Shown here in pieces: positions 24,869 to 33,967 of a stretch of 64,000 nt of DNA. Position 1 is the first letter of the stretch, and every line of letters begins with the position of its first letter. A model generated the notes under the pieces. The model had not been told where the DNA came from, ran no database searches, and saw nothing but the letters and a program-made list of their open reading frames with translations. A program made the translations under genes and the position numbers. This stretch comes from JACDBZ01 sp038233215 (GTDB lineage: Bacteria; Chloroflexota; Limnocylindria; QHBO01), in the NCBI GenBank assembly GCA_038233215.1, contig JBBSML010000003.1, forward strand, positions 68,712-132,711. The letters run 5' to 3'.

Positions 24869-25813
24869 ATGCCTCGCAACGCTCGCCTGCCTGCGGAGAT
24901 CCGTCGTCTGCTCAGCGATCGAGCGGAGGCGCGTGCAGCGAATGACTGGGATCGCGCCGATACGCTGCGCGACGAGATCGCCGCCCTCGGATGGGAGGTC
25001 CAGGACGGGTCACTGGGCTCGACCGCACGGCCGTCGCTTCCCTCCGAGCCGCTCGCCACCGGATCGGCCGGCGCAGATGCCCTGGCGTCAACGCTCGAGC
25101 GCCCGGCGACCGTGTCCGCGTCGCTCCAGATCGTGGCCGATGAGCACCTCGATGACCTCCGCCGACTCATGACCGGGCTGGCCACCCATCCGCCTTCGGT
25201 GGCCTGGGAGCTGGTCCTGGTCGCAAATGCGCCGAGCTTTGACGTGGATGCGCTCCTGGCCATCATTCCGGACGTGCCGTCGAGTGTCGTGCGCACGACG
25301 GAGCGCCTGGGCTGGGCCGACTCCCGCAACCTCGGCATGCGCCGCTCGAACGGCGTCGTGACCGTCCTGCTCGACACCTCGATCGAGCCGACCGGCGATT
25401 TCCTTGCCCCGCTCGTCGCGACGTTCGACGGCGATCCGTCGGTTGGCATCGCCGGTGGCTGGGGCGTGAGGAGCGGCGATGGCCGCCAGTTCCATGATGC
25501 GCAACCCGGCGAGGTCGATGCGGTCGAGGGGTACTGCCTGGCGGTGCGCCGCGAGGCACTGCGCGCGGTCGGAGGCTTCGACCGACGCTTTCGGTTCTAT
25601 CGCAACGCCGATCTTGACTTCAGCTTTGCCGTGCGCGACGCCGGGTGGCGGGCCGTGCGCACCGAAGCTCTTCCGCTCGCGCGGCACGAGCACCGTGGGT
25701 ACACGGCGCTGCCGGACCAGGAGCGCGACCGGCTCAGCAAGCGCAACTTCTACCGGTTCCTCGACCATTGGGGCGCTCGGGACGACCTGTTGATCGAACC
25801 CGCGGGGGAATGA
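24869..25813 (+). CDS. GT2-type glycosyltransferase with an N-terminal CysRS-tail-like domain
   Basis: A 314-residue protein. Residues about 8-48 read IRRLLSDRAEARAANDWDRA followed by DTLRDEIAALGWEVQDG, which is the pattern of the C-terminal helical tail of cysteinyl-tRNA synthetase (R-x-x-AR...DW-x-x-AD-x-LRDE-x-x-x-GxxxxD). Residues about 85-300 are a GT-A fold family 2 domain: WADSRNLGMRRSNG, VLLDTSIEP in place of the usual LDDD, and CLAVRREALRAVGGFDRRF with DLDFSFAVRDAGWRA. The weak DxD-type motif makes activity uncertain. It is preceded by a divergent HTH gene. Confidence 0.75.
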   Translation: MPRNARLPAEIRRLLSDRAEARAANDWDRADTLRDEIAALGWEVQDGSLGSTARPSLPSEPLATGSAGADALASTLERPATVSASLQIVADEHLDDLRRLMTGLATHPPSVAWELVLVANAPSFDVDALLAIIPDVPSSVVRTTERLGWADSRNLGMRRSNGVVTVLLDTSIEPTGDFLAPLVATFDGDPSVGIAGGWGVRSGDGRQFHDAQPGEVDAVEGYCLAVRREALRAVGGFDRRFRFYRNADLDFSFAVRDAGWRAVRTEALPLARHEHRGYTALPDQERDRLSKRNFYRFLDHWGARDDLLIEPAGE

Positions 25814-25856
25814 AGGCACATCGCGCACGAGGCTCGAACGACGCGCACCGTGCGTG

Positions 25857-26174
25857 CTAGCGGTGGCCCTCAAGGCAGGTGCAGCCATCCGGTCCGACCA
25901 CCGCGGCGTGCCGCGTCCCAGCCGGCAGCACGAATCCATCGCCCGCCTTCAGCTCGATCGGCTCCTCGTCGGCACCCACGAGGAAGGTGATCGAGCCCAC
26001 CGCGCAGATGAGGAGCTTGGTGGTGGTGTGTTCGTGCGCGACGTATCGATCACCCGCGCGGTTGCTCCACGCATGCGGCTCAACGCCCGCCGCCCGCAGT
26101 CGCGCGCGCGACGCGTCGAGCCCACCCTCCCCGGCGCGACCATCGGGAAAGGGGTCGATCCGTCGGCTGGTCAA
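25857..26174 (-). CDS. Cupin-domain protein
   Basis: A 105-residue single-domain cupin. The two cupin motifs are DRYVAHEHTTTKLLICAVG with metal-type His residues and FVLPAGTRHAAVVGPDG. The start is taken as the TTG that overlaps the stop of the DUF3352 gene (TTGA). The 26 codons upstream of it have no cupin features. The C-terminus CTCLEGHR contains a Cys pair and His. Ligand unknown. Confidence 0.75.
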   Translation of the reverse strand: MTSRRIDPFPDGRAGEGGLDASRARLRAAGVEPHAWSNRAGDRYVAHEHTTTKLLICAVGSITFLVGADEEPIELKAGDGFVLPAGTRHAAVVGPDGCTCLEGHR

Positions 26175-27928
26175 TCGACGACGAGCGCTCCCCGCTGGAT
26201 CAGAACATCGCCCTCGAGCCGCGCGACGCCCACGATTCGATCTATCGGCAGGAGCCACGGTCGAATCTCGGACTCGTAGATGCCATCGACGTCACCCTCC
26301 GCGATCATGGGGCCAAGAGCTGCCTCGATCGCCTCGCGCGTGCCCGCCAGGTCGAACCAGGTGACTCCGGCATTCTCGGTGCCGCCCATCTCGGCGATCG
26401 CGTCCGCATAGCGCGGCTGCGCAGCAAGCGCATCGGCTTCGTCGAGGCTCAGGACCCGTCGTACAAAGCTCTCACCGAATCCGATGAGGGCCCGGTCATC
26501 GGTCACCGCATATTCGACGACCGCCCCCGTGGGGGTCGGGAACATGGATCCCGATCCCGCGTTCGGATCCTGCCAGCTGATGGACGTGACGGTCACCCCG
26601 TCAACCACCTCCTCGTTTACCGTGATCCCGCTGGACGGATCCATGGCGCCGAGTCCGGCGAACGAAGCAAGCTGGCCGAGCCGCCGCTCCGCCGCCGCGA
26701 TGTCATTCGGGACCAGCACCAGGCCGCCGTACGGCTCATCGCCGTCGTAGCCGATGGCCACCGCTCCATCATCGATCCAGCTCACCAGATCCTCGATGTC
26801 GGCGCCGAGCGCCGCCTCGGCCGTGCCGATTCCCTCCTCGCCTTCGGACGTGGTGGCCAGCGCCTCTTTCATCGGCTCGATGACCGCGGCGAAAGCCGCG
26901 CCCAGGTTGCCCGCCTCGCTGAAGTAGAGGGTATCGCCGGGGACTTCCGCGGCAAGGCCACGATCCTCGTTCTCGACCGTGAATGGACCGGTTGGTGGAT
27001 CGGTGGCCGCATCCAGCAACATGCGATCGCCGGAGGCCGAGACAGCCATGGCGCCACGCAGCGGCTGGTGCTGCATGAGGGACTCGAACGCGGCCGCGAT
27101 CTCGGGAGAAGCTGCCGCGCCCTCGGCGAGAGCATCGGCCATCAGATCTGTCAGGTCGTACGTGGCGAAGGCCAACCAATCGTCAGGGAGCGTATCGGTG
27201 AGCTTTGTCATCTCCGCCATCTCGGCGAGCGTTCCGGCGCCCTCCGCGTGGGTGTCGAGGGCGACAGCGACCGCATCGGCGTCGGAGCCGATGATGACCT
27301 GGTCATCCGTCAGCGCGTAGGCTCCGTTCTCCGACCCCTCCGCGCTCCGGATTGTGACGCCAGCATGCTCGGTCTCGGTGAACGTCAGTGCGCCATCGCC
27401 GGCCACGGCCAGCAGCCGCTGAATGCCTGCCTCGGCGGCAGCACGATCGGTCACGCCCAGCAGGACCACCGTCGGCGGCACCTCGGGGACCGTCATCGGA
27501 TCGACGGGCATCGCCATCGCGGAGGCAGGGATGTCGGTCACCGCGATCGCCACGTGACCGTCGAACCAGGGCGCCACGTCATCGGCCCAGGTCACGCCGA
27601 CGTGTTCTTCGACGAGCAACTCGTCGACGCGCGCGACACGTTGCGCGTAGAGCGGCTGTTCCAGGTCAACCCCTTCGATCGGTGGGAAGTGCCCGAGCAT
27701 CTCACGCAGGGCACCGTCCTGGGCCGCGGATGGCTCGAGTCGCATCTCTACGTAGAACGGCGCGTCGGCCGGCACGTAGGCGGCGCCGGAGCCCACATCT
27801 GCGGCACGCGTGGTGAGCAGGAAGCTGCCGACGGCGACGCCGATGCCAACAGCAAGGACGCCCACGCCGCCGATGATGGCCATGCGCCCGGTGGATAATC
27901 CGCTGCTGGATCGGACGGATGCGGTCAC
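26171..27928 (-). CDS. DUF3352 membrane-anchored protein
   Basis: A 585-residue, strongly acidic protein with one N-terminal membrane helix (about residues 16-40, MAIIGGVGVLAVGIGVAVGS) and a large extracytoplasmic part. Segments such as AAYVPADAPFYVEMRLEP, VAIAVTDIPA and GALTFTETEHAGVTIRS follow the DUF3352 pattern. The function of that family is not established. It is translationally coupled to the cupin gene. Upstream lies a 475-bp non-coding stretch that should hold its promoter. Confidence 0.75.
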   Translation of the reverse strand: MTASVRSSSGLSTGRMAIIGGVGVLAVGIGVAVGSFLLTTRAADVGSGAAYVPADAPFYVEMRLEPSAAQDGALREMLGHFPPIEGVDLEQPLYAQRVARVDELLVEEHVGVTWADDVAPWFDGHVAIAVTDIPASAMAMPVDPMTVPEVPPTVVLLGVTDRAAAEAGIQRLLAVAGDGALTFTETEHAGVTIRSAEGSENGAYALTDDQVIIGSDADAVAVALDTHAEGAGTLAEMAEMTKLTDTLPDDWLAFATYDLTDLMADALAEGAAASPEIAAAFESLMQHQPLRGAMAVSASGDRMLLDAATDPPTGPFTVENEDRGLAAEVPGDTLYFSEAGNLGAAFAAVIEPMKEALATTSEGEEGIGTAEAALGADIEDLVSWIDDGAVAIGYDGDEPYGGLVLVPNDIAAAERRLGQLASFAGLGAMDPSSGITVNEEVVDGVTVTSISWQDPNAGSGSMFPTPTGAVVEYAVTDDRALIGFGESFVRRVLSLDEADALAAQPRYADAIAEMGGTENAGVTWFDLAGTREAIEAALGPMIAEGDVDGIYESEIRPWLLPIDRIVGVARLEGDVLIQRGALVVD

Positions 27929-28403
27929 GTGTGTGTAACTCCCCTCAAGATCCGACGCTCGGTAGCCGGACGTGGCGCAAGCGTACCGCGTCGAACCGAA
28001 TCACGCGCATCCCCCAATGGTTCAGAGACGGCCCCACCTGATGCCGATGCGCCGCTCTCACGATTCCGCCGCTCTCGTGCGGGCAGAACGACGGGATCGG
28101 TATCCAGATGACCAATAGAGGCAGCGAAAATTTGGTCTGGCCGAGGCTCCGTTTGGTCATATGCAGCCCCACCGGTCATTAGCGGGAACATCACACATAG
28201 GCGGCGGAATTCACGTTCAGTCAGTGGCGTCCAGTGCGTTGGCGGCCGGCTAATGTCCGCAGAGACGGCAATTGTCACAACGAGGTCAGACCCTGAGCGG
28301 CGTGCCCCGGCCGAGGCTCAATTGCGGTCAATATGAAGTCCGACGGCCGTGTGCGCTAGGATCGGAGCGAGCCCCACCTGATCCGTCTCCATCACGAGGG
28401 CCG
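27929..28403. other. Non-coding stretch between divergent genes
   Basis: About 475 bp of lower GC than its surroundings lie between the DUF3352 and EamA genes, which are transcribed away from each other. Reading frames here are short and show no recognisable protein. Two short motifs occur twice (GCCCCACCTGAT at about 28034 and 28371; GGCCGAGGCTC at about 28139 and 28309). I see no RNA gene. It most likely holds the two promoters and perhaps remains of an old gene. Confidence 0.5.
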
Positions 28404-29237
28404 ATGCCACCAACCGGACTCGTCGCAGGCGTCTTCTCGGCGATCTCCTTCGGCGCCGGCGACTTCGCCGGCGCCTTCGCCGCACGACGCGCCGGAGCGC
28501 TCGTCGTGGTGGCAGGCGCGCATTTCATCGGCCTCCTCGCGTTGGTGGTGGGGCTGCTCATCCTGGCGCCACCGGTGCCCGGTCTCGGCCCTGCGCTCAT
28601 CGGCGTGGCGGCCGGCGGGGCAGGGGCCATTGGCCTCGCGGCGCTCTATCGCGGCATGTCCCTGGGGTCGATGGGGATGGTCACCTCGCTGAGCGGGGCC
28701 GGATCGTTGGCCATCCCGCTCGCTGCGGGGGCTGCCTTGGGTGCATCGGTCATGCCTCTGCAACTCGTGGGAGTCGGGTTCGTCGCGGCTGCCGGCGCGG
28801 CCGCCAGCGGGGCCTCTCGGGACGAGCTTGGACGCCAATCCCTACTGCTCGCGGCGGCCGCGGCGGTGGGATTCGGTGCATGGTACGTCCTCCTCGACCT
28901 GGCGGCACGCGGGGGCGACCCCCTCTGGGCGCTGGTGTTCAGTCGAACAACCTCAGCGATGCTGGCCACCGTCTTCGCATTCGGACGCTTCAATCGTGCG
29001 CGGTTCCCCTTGCGCATGGTGATCGCGGCTGGTCTCTTCGACGTCGGCGGCAACGCGCTCTACGTGGTCGCGCGCGACGTCATCCCGATCGGGCTCGCTG
29101 CGGCTCTGACGGGGCTCTACCCGATCGTGACCATGATCCTCGCGCGCGTCGTCCTGGGCGAGAAACTGCCGCGTCTGGGCCAGCTCGGCGTGGCCTTCGC
29201 CCTTCTCGGCATCGTGCTGATCTCCGCCGGAGGGTAG
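28404..29237 (+). CDS. EamA/DMT family transporter
   Basis: A 277-residue protein with ten hydrophobic segments in two repeated halves, the drug/metabolite transporter layout. The first half starts GLVAGVFSAISFGAGDFAGA and the second has LLLAAAAAVGFGAWYVLLD. The last EamA repeat has LTGLYPIVTMILARVVLGEK, a family mark. ATG 28404 begins at the first helix; the upstream codons in frame are not membrane-like. Substrate unknown. The 300 bp after this gene contain nothing I can name. Confidence 0.85.
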   Translation: MPPTGLVAGVFSAISFGAGDFAGAFAARRAGALVVVAGAHFIGLLALVVGLLILAPPVPGLGPALIGVAAGGAGAIGLAALYRGMSLGSMGMVTSLSGAGSLAIPLAAGAALGASVMPLQLVGVGFVAAAGAAASGASRDELGRQSLLLAAAAAVGFGAWYVLLDLAARGGDPLWALVFSRTTSAMLATVFAFGRFNRARFPLRMVIAAGLFDVGGNALYVVARDVIPIGLAAALTGLYPIVTMILARVVLGEKLPRLGQLGVAFALLGIVLISAGG

Positions 29238-29537
29238 GGATTCGTTCGTCACGACGTAGCTGCGCGCGGCGCCGATCTATCGGGCCAACGCGCGTAGGAC
29301 TGGCGTGCCATGCGCCGGCTGGCCTCAGGTACGAGGCGCACGTACACCGCGATGGCGCCTCACGTGCGCTGCGACCCGATCTGTGGGGCAGCCATCCATC
29401 GGCGAGGCCAACGCGCACACGACCCGCCCCAGTAAGTCAATGGTAAGCGGCCGGTAATCCTCGCTGAGGTCCCATGTGTGCCTGCCCGCCACGCGATCCG
29501 CCGGGTCGCGCGATGGGTCGAACCTGAGGAGATTCAC

Positions 29538-29666
29538 GTGTCCCGCTTTCCCTTTCGCCGATCCCTGCTGTGGTCTCCGCTCGCCGCGCTGGTTGCCCAG
29601 CTCATCCTCACGGCGGCGGTCGCGGCCGTGACCGGAGGCGGTGATTTCCCCCTCCGCCGCTCATGA
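29538..29666 (+). CDS. 42-residue membrane microprotein
   Basis: GTG start with AGGAG 7 bases upstream. The product is a basic N-terminus (SRFPFRRSLLW), one hydrophobic helix (LAALVAQLILTAAVAAVTGG) and a short polar end. It lies 63 bp before the E1 fusion gene on the same strand. The good ribosome-binding site and clean membrane-helix composition support it; no family is known to me. Confidence 0.45.
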   Translation: MSRFPFRRSLLWSPLAALVAQLILTAAVAAVTGGGDFPLRRS

Positions 29667-29729
29667 CGGTCGCCGGCGGTAGAATGGCGGGCCCGCCCCT
29701 CGAAGCCAATCGAGTCACCGTACCGCCGC

Positions 29730-32000
29730 ATGACCTGGGATCGCGTCGCCATCGTCGAGCAACAGCTCGACAACTACCTCGAGGCAACCGGGCCGCTCGT
29801 GCCCCGGCTGGCTGCCGACGCCCCGCTGCGGTCCGACGGCGGCCTGACCGCGGCAGATGCGCTGGCCCTGTTCGAGAATCAGCTCGCCTCGCGCCAGATC
29901 GACGTTGCGGCCCGTGAGCTGAAGAAGACCAATCGCAGCTTCTACACCATCAGCTCGGCGGGTCACGAGAACAACGCGGTGGTCGGGGCCAGGTTGCGTG
30001 TCAGCGATCCGGCCTTTCTCCACTATCGGTCCGGCGCCTTCATGATGGCTCGGGCCCGCCAGATGCACGGCGGCACGCCCACTCTCGACACCCTACTCGG
30101 GGTCGTCGCCTCGAGCGAGGATCCGATCAGCCATGGGCGTCACAAGGTGTGGGGCAGCAGATCGCTGTGGGTGCCTCCGCAGACGAGCACCATCGCAAGC
30201 CATCTGCCCAAGGCGATGGGGCTGGCCTTCAGCCTGGCGCGGGCCAAGCGCCTGGGTGTGGCAAACGGCCTTCCCGCGGATGCCATCGTGGCCTGCTCGT
30301 TCGGCGATGCCAGCGCCAATCATGCCACCGCACTGTCGGCGATCAACACCGCGCGCTACGCCGTTCGCCTGGGCCTGCCCATGCCACTTCTCCTCATCTG
30401 CGAGGACAACGGCACGGGCATCAGCGTGCCGACCCCCGACGGCTGGATCGCCGACACATTCGGAAGCCAGCCCCACCTCGCCTATTTCCGCGCCGATGGA
30501 GAGCTGGACGAGATCTGGGACGCCGTCGGGACGGCCATCGACCACGTGCGTGAGACACGTCGACCCGCATTCCTGCACCTGCTCACGGTCAGACTCTGGG
30601 GTCACGCGGGCAGCGACGCCGAGCAGACCTACCGCGCCGTGGCGGAGATCGAGGCGGTGGAGGCGCGCGACCCGGTCCTGCGGAACGCCCGCCGCCTCGT
30701 CGAGTCGGGCGCCGCTGATGCAGAGATGCTCAAGGATCTGGTGCGGGAGACTCGCACGCGTGTCCGCGCCGTGGCCGAGGAGGCGGCACTTCGACCCCGG
30801 CTGCAGACCACCGGAGAGGTGCTGGCGTCGATGGCGTCGCATCACCCGGAGCGGGTCAGGGTACGAGCCGCCACCCCGCTTGCGACCCCCGAGGAACGCA
30901 CCGCCGTGTTCGGTGCCACGCTCCCAGAATCGGCCACGACGCCAACCAGCCGAACCATGTCAGGTCTGCTGAACGCGGCACTCGCCGATGAGCTCCTTCG
31001 CCGCCCCGAGCTGTTCCTGTGCGGCGAGGACGTCGGCCGCAAGGGCGGGGTATACAACGTGACGAATGGGCTTCAGAAGCGGTTCGGCAAGGCCCGCGTG
31101 TTCGACACGCTGCTCGACGAGACAAGCATCCTCGGGATCGCGCAGGGGGCGGCCCATATCGGGCTGCTGCCTGTCCCCGAGATCCAGTACCTGGCCTACA
31201 TTCACAACGCGCTCGACCAGATTCGCGGCGAGGCGGCCTCCCTTCAATTCTTCAGCTCCGGACAGTTTCGCAATCCGATGGTGGTGCGCGTCGCGGGCCT
31301 CGCCTACCAGAAGGGCTTCGGGGGTCACTTCCACAACGACAACTCGATCGGCGCGCTTCGCGACATTCCCGGACTGCTCATCGCGACCCCGGCACGCGGC
31401 GATGATGCGGCCCGCATGCTGCGCGGGGCGGTTGCCATGGCCATCGAGGATGGCCGAGTCGTCATCTTCCTGGAGCCGATCGCGCTCTACCACGAGAAGG
31501 ATCTGCATGCCGATGGCGACGGCGGCTGGCTGACCGACTATCCCCCACCGCCGGACGTGCTCCTGCCCGGGGACGTCGGCCTCTATGGCCAGACCGATGG
31601 GAACGCCGACGTGCTGCTGGTCAGCTACGCGAATGGGCTCCGGCTGAGCCTCCAGGCAGCGAAACGGTTGTCCGACGAGCACCACCTGCGGGCCCGCGTC
31701 CTCGACCTTCGCTGGCTGAGTCCCCTGCCGACCGAGGCCATCCGCGAGCATGCCGCCGAGATCGGAACGGTCGTTGTCGTCGACGAGTGCCGCGCCACCG
31801 GGGCAGGGGTGGCGGATGCGATCGTCGCCGACCTCGCAGAGGGGCGGATCGGGCGCCGGCTCGCGTCGGTCCGGGCGGTCGACTCGTTCGTTCCCCTCGG
31901 ACCGGCAACCTCCGCGGTGCTGGTGGGGGTGGACCAGATCATCGCCGCGTGCGTAATGGCCGTCGGACGCCGCCGCCACGCCGACGGGGCACGAGCGTGA
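29730..32000 (+). CDS. 2-oxoacid dehydrogenase E1 alpha-beta fusion (transketolase-like)
   Basis: A 756-residue fusion. Residues about 60-385 are the E1 alpha type with the thiamine diphosphate motif GDASANHATALSAIN ending in the conserved Asn (EDNGTGIS nearby). Residues about 410-745 are the E1 beta type with ALADELLRRPELFLCGEDVG, FDTLLDETSILGIAQGAA and the C-terminal transketolase domain with LDLRWLSPLPTEAI. Such fusions decarboxylate branched-chain or other 2-oxoacids and pass the acyl group to a lipoyl E2. No E2 or E3 gene is nearby, so the substrate stays open. The next gene overlaps by 4 bp. Confidence 0.85.
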   Translation: MTWDRVAIVEQQLDNYLEATGPLVPRLAADAPLRSDGGLTAADALALFENQLASRQIDVAARELKKTNRSFYTISSAGHENNAVVGARLRVSDPAFLHYRSGAFMMARARQMHGGTPTLDTLLGVVASSEDPISHGRHKVWGSRSLWVPPQTSTIASHLPKAMGLAFSLARAKRLGVANGLPADAIVACSFGDASANHATALSAINTARYAVRLGLPMPLLLICEDNGTGISVPTPDGWIADTFGSQPHLAYFRADGELDEIWDAVGTAIDHVRETRRPAFLHLLTVRLWGHAGSDAEQTYRAVAEIEAVEARDPVLRNARRLVESGAADAEMLKDLVRETRTRVRAVAEEAALRPRLQTTGEVLASMASHHPERVRVRAATPLATPEERTAVFGATLPESATTPTSRTMSGLLNAALADELLRRPELFLCGEDVGRKGGVYNVTNGLQKRFGKARVFDTLLDETSILGIAQGAAHIGLLPVPEIQYLAYIHNALDQIRGEAASLQFFSSGQFRNPMVVRVAGLAYQKGFGGHFHNDNSIGALRDIPGLLIATPARGDDAARMLRGAVAMAIEDGRVVIFLEPIALYHEKDLHADGDGGWLTDYPPPPDVLLPGDVGLYGQTDGNADVLLVSYANGLRLSLQAAKRLSDEHHLRARVLDLRWLSPLPTEAIREHAAEIGTVVVVDECRATGAGVADAIVADLAEGRIGRRLASVRAVDSFVPLGPATSAVLVGVDQIIAACVMAVGRRRHADGARA

Positions 32001-33001
32001 CGCGGGCGGCGGTCGCGTTTCCGGCGCGTGGCTCCTATGGTCCGAGATCGCTCGGTTCGCTGCCTGCCGCTCACCCCTGGGTGCGGCGGGCGGACCAGCT
32101 GCGCGCCGACTATGACCTTCCCGCGCTCTCGGCCCTGGATGGTGCCGATCGCTTCGATCCGGCCATTCACCTTCGTTCGGCACATGCATCACCCCTCACC
32201 TTTCTGTGCGGGCTGCTCGACGCCGAGCGGATCGCGGCGGATCACGAAGTCGTCGTCGTCATCGGCTGCTCCGGCGGCTGGTACACCGCGCTTGCCGCTT
32301 CAGGCGCGCTCGAGTTCGATGATGCGTTCCGACTGGTGCAGACGATGGCCCTGCTTGCCGAGGAGCCGATCGTCGAGGAGGACCGCGGCGGTCAGCTGAT
32401 CTACGCGCTCACCGATGAAGGGTGGCAGACGGATCCCGCGCGCGTGGATGCCCTGGATGCGATCCTGGCACGCGAGGATGGCGCCGTGCATCGTTCGCTG
32501 GACCTGGGAGCCTTCACGGTCATCAGTGGCACGGCCACCGGGATCACGGACGTCGCTGCCGGGCTGCCACAGATCGAGATCGGATCGCGCCAGTTCCCGT
32601 TTCGGGCCGCGATGCAGGAGGCATGGCACACCCCGCTTCGCGCAACAGCGGCGGCGCGGGCGGGTGAGCTCCTCGCCGACCTCTCCTGGTCGGCGCCCAA
32701 CGTGACCCTCATCGATGGACGAGGCGCGCGATTCACGCCCTGGTCGGCCGATCCGGCCGAACTGGCACGCCATACCATCAACGAACAGCCGATCAGCACC
32801 TACGATTTCGCCCTCAGCCTGCGCGTCGCCCTCCGCGAGTACGCGCCGGAGGTCATTCTGCTGCCCGGTCCGGGCGCCAGCCTCGCCGAAGTGTGCGCTC
32901 AGCAGATCGTCGCCGAAGGCTATCGCGGCAACCGCACGCGGGCGGAGCTGGAGGCAACGCAGGCCGGCGGGACACCCATCCTTCTCTCGATGCGCCGATG
33001 A
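31997..33001 (+). CDS. FabD-like acyltransferase domain protein
   Basis: A 334-residue protein related to malonyl-CoA:ACP transacylase by fold pattern: VVVVIGCSGGWYTALAASG holds the nucleophile elbow (GxSGG instead of FabD's GHSLG), followed by FRLVQTMALLAEE, and the late motif YDFALSLRVALREYAPEVIL with LPGPGASL. The altered elbow means the acyl donor may not be malonyl-CoA. GTG at 31997 overlaps the E1 stop codon (GTGA). It is followed with a further 4-bp overlap by a DNA glycosylase gene. Confidence 0.65.
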   Translation: MTRAAVAFPARGSYGPRSLGSLPAAHPWVRRADQLRADYDLPALSALDGADRFDPAIHLRSAHASPLTFLCGLLDAERIAADHEVVVVIGCSGGWYTALAASGALEFDDAFRLVQTMALLAEEPIVEEDRGGQLIYALTDEGWQTDPARVDALDAILAREDGAVHRSLDLGAFTVISGTATGITDVAAGLPQIEIGSRQFPFRAAMQEAWHTPLRATAAARAGELLADLSWSAPNVTLIDGRGARFTPWSADPAELARHTINEQPISTYDFALSLRVALREYAPEVILLPGPGASLAEVCAQQIVAEGYRGNRTRAELEATQAGGTPILLSMRR

Positions 33002-33888
33002 GCGGGTGCCGCTTCCATCTGCGCGGCCCGCTCGATCTCGGCCGAACACTCTGGCCCTTGCGTCACGGCCTCGGAGATCGGACGGTTCTTCTGTTCCGCG
33101 ACGAGGCGTGGCTGGCGGCGCGCACGCCAGACGGCACCGCTTCCGTTCGGCTGCGGCGGGTCGGCATGACGCTCGACGCCGAAGCGTGGGGCGCCGGCGC
33201 CGATCATCTCCTTGGTTCGGTTCCAACCCTGATCGGCGAGGCGGACGAGCCCGAAGACCTGGTCGCCCGGCACCCGATCATTCGCGACCTCCAGCGTCGC
33301 CACCCGGGGCTCCGCATGCCGCGCAGCGGGCGCGTGCTCCAGGCGCTGGTGCCATCGGTCTTCGAGCAGAAGATCACCGGCACCGAGGCATTCCGCGCCT
33401 ACGCCGCCCTCCTGAGCGCTCACGGCGAGCCCGCACCGGGTCCGGCGAATCTGATCCTCCCGCCGAGCCCCGCGACCTTGGCGGGACTGGCGTATCACGC
33501 CTATCACCCGATCGGCATCGAGCGCCGACGAGCCGAGGTCGTGCGTCGAGCATCCGCACGGGCTGGGTGGCTCGAGTCCGCCACAACTGCCCAGGAGCTC
33601 ATTCGCCGATTGACGTCGCTTCCCGGCATCGGTCCCTGGACGGCTGCCGAGGTGGCTCGCAGCGCCTTCGGCGATCCGGACTCCGTCAGCGTCGGCGACT
33701 ATCACCTTCCGAACATGGTGGCGTGGGCTCTCGCCGGTGAAGCGCGTGCCGGCGATGCCCGTATGCTGGAGCTTCTCGAGCCGTACCGCGGCCAGCGCGG
33801 GCGGGTCCAGCGCCTGCTGGAGGTCGGCCGCGTGGTGGCCCCACGCTATGGCCCACGCATGTCGCCGCGCAGGATCGCGACGATCTGA
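32998..33888 (+). CDS. AlkA-like HhH-GPD DNA glycosylase
   Basis: A 296-residue protein. The C-terminal half has the helix-hairpin-helix LTSLPGIGPWTAAEVARSAF and the catalytic Asp in SVGDYHLPNMVAW, which define the HhH-GPD superfamily. VPSVFEQKITGTEAFRAY matches the AlkA/Ogg start of that domain. The N-terminal half follows the AlkA_N style. It would remove alkylated bases. It is translationally coupled to the FabD-like gene by ATGA, with no obvious functional link. Confidence 0.82.
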   Translation: MSGCRFHLRGPLDLGRTLWPLRHGLGDRTVLLFRDEAWLAARTPDGTASVRLRRVGMTLDAEAWGAGADHLLGSVPTLIGEADEPEDLVARHPIIRDLQRRHPGLRMPRSGRVLQALVPSVFEQKITGTEAFRAYAALLSAHGEPAPGPANLILPPSPATLAGLAYHAYHPIGIERRRAEVVRRASARAGWLESATTAQELIRRLTSLPGIGPWTAAEVARSAFGDPDSVSVGDYHLPNMVAWALAGEARAGDARMLELLEPYRGQRGRVQRLLEVGRVVAPRYGPRMSPRRIATI

Positions 33889-33892
33889 TGGC

Positions 33893-33964
33893 GTCCCCGG
33901 CAGGATTCGAACCTGCGACCGACCGCTTAGAAGGCGGTTGCTCTGTCCTCTGAGCTACGGGGAC
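33893..33964 (-). tRNA. tRNA-Arg (anticodon TCT)
   Basis: Read on the minus strand, the 72-nt sequence folds into a normal cloverleaf: acceptor GTCCCCG/CGGGGAC, D-arm GCTC...GAGC, anticodon stem ACCGC/GCGGT with loop CTTCTAA (anticodon TCT, reading AGA), and T-arm GCAGG-TTCGAAT-CCTGC. CCA is not encoded. It is the integration target of the adjacent element, and its 5' half is duplicated at the far end of that element. Confidence 0.95.
33924..33964. repeat. Left attachment-site repeat (within tRNA-Arg)
   Basis: This 41-bp sequence is identical to the copy at 41956-41996. It covers the 5' half of the tRNA gene, from the 5' end through the anticodon loop. Bases directly outside the repeat differ on both sides, which fixes its limits. 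Confidence 0.92.
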
Positions 33965-33967
33965 TTT

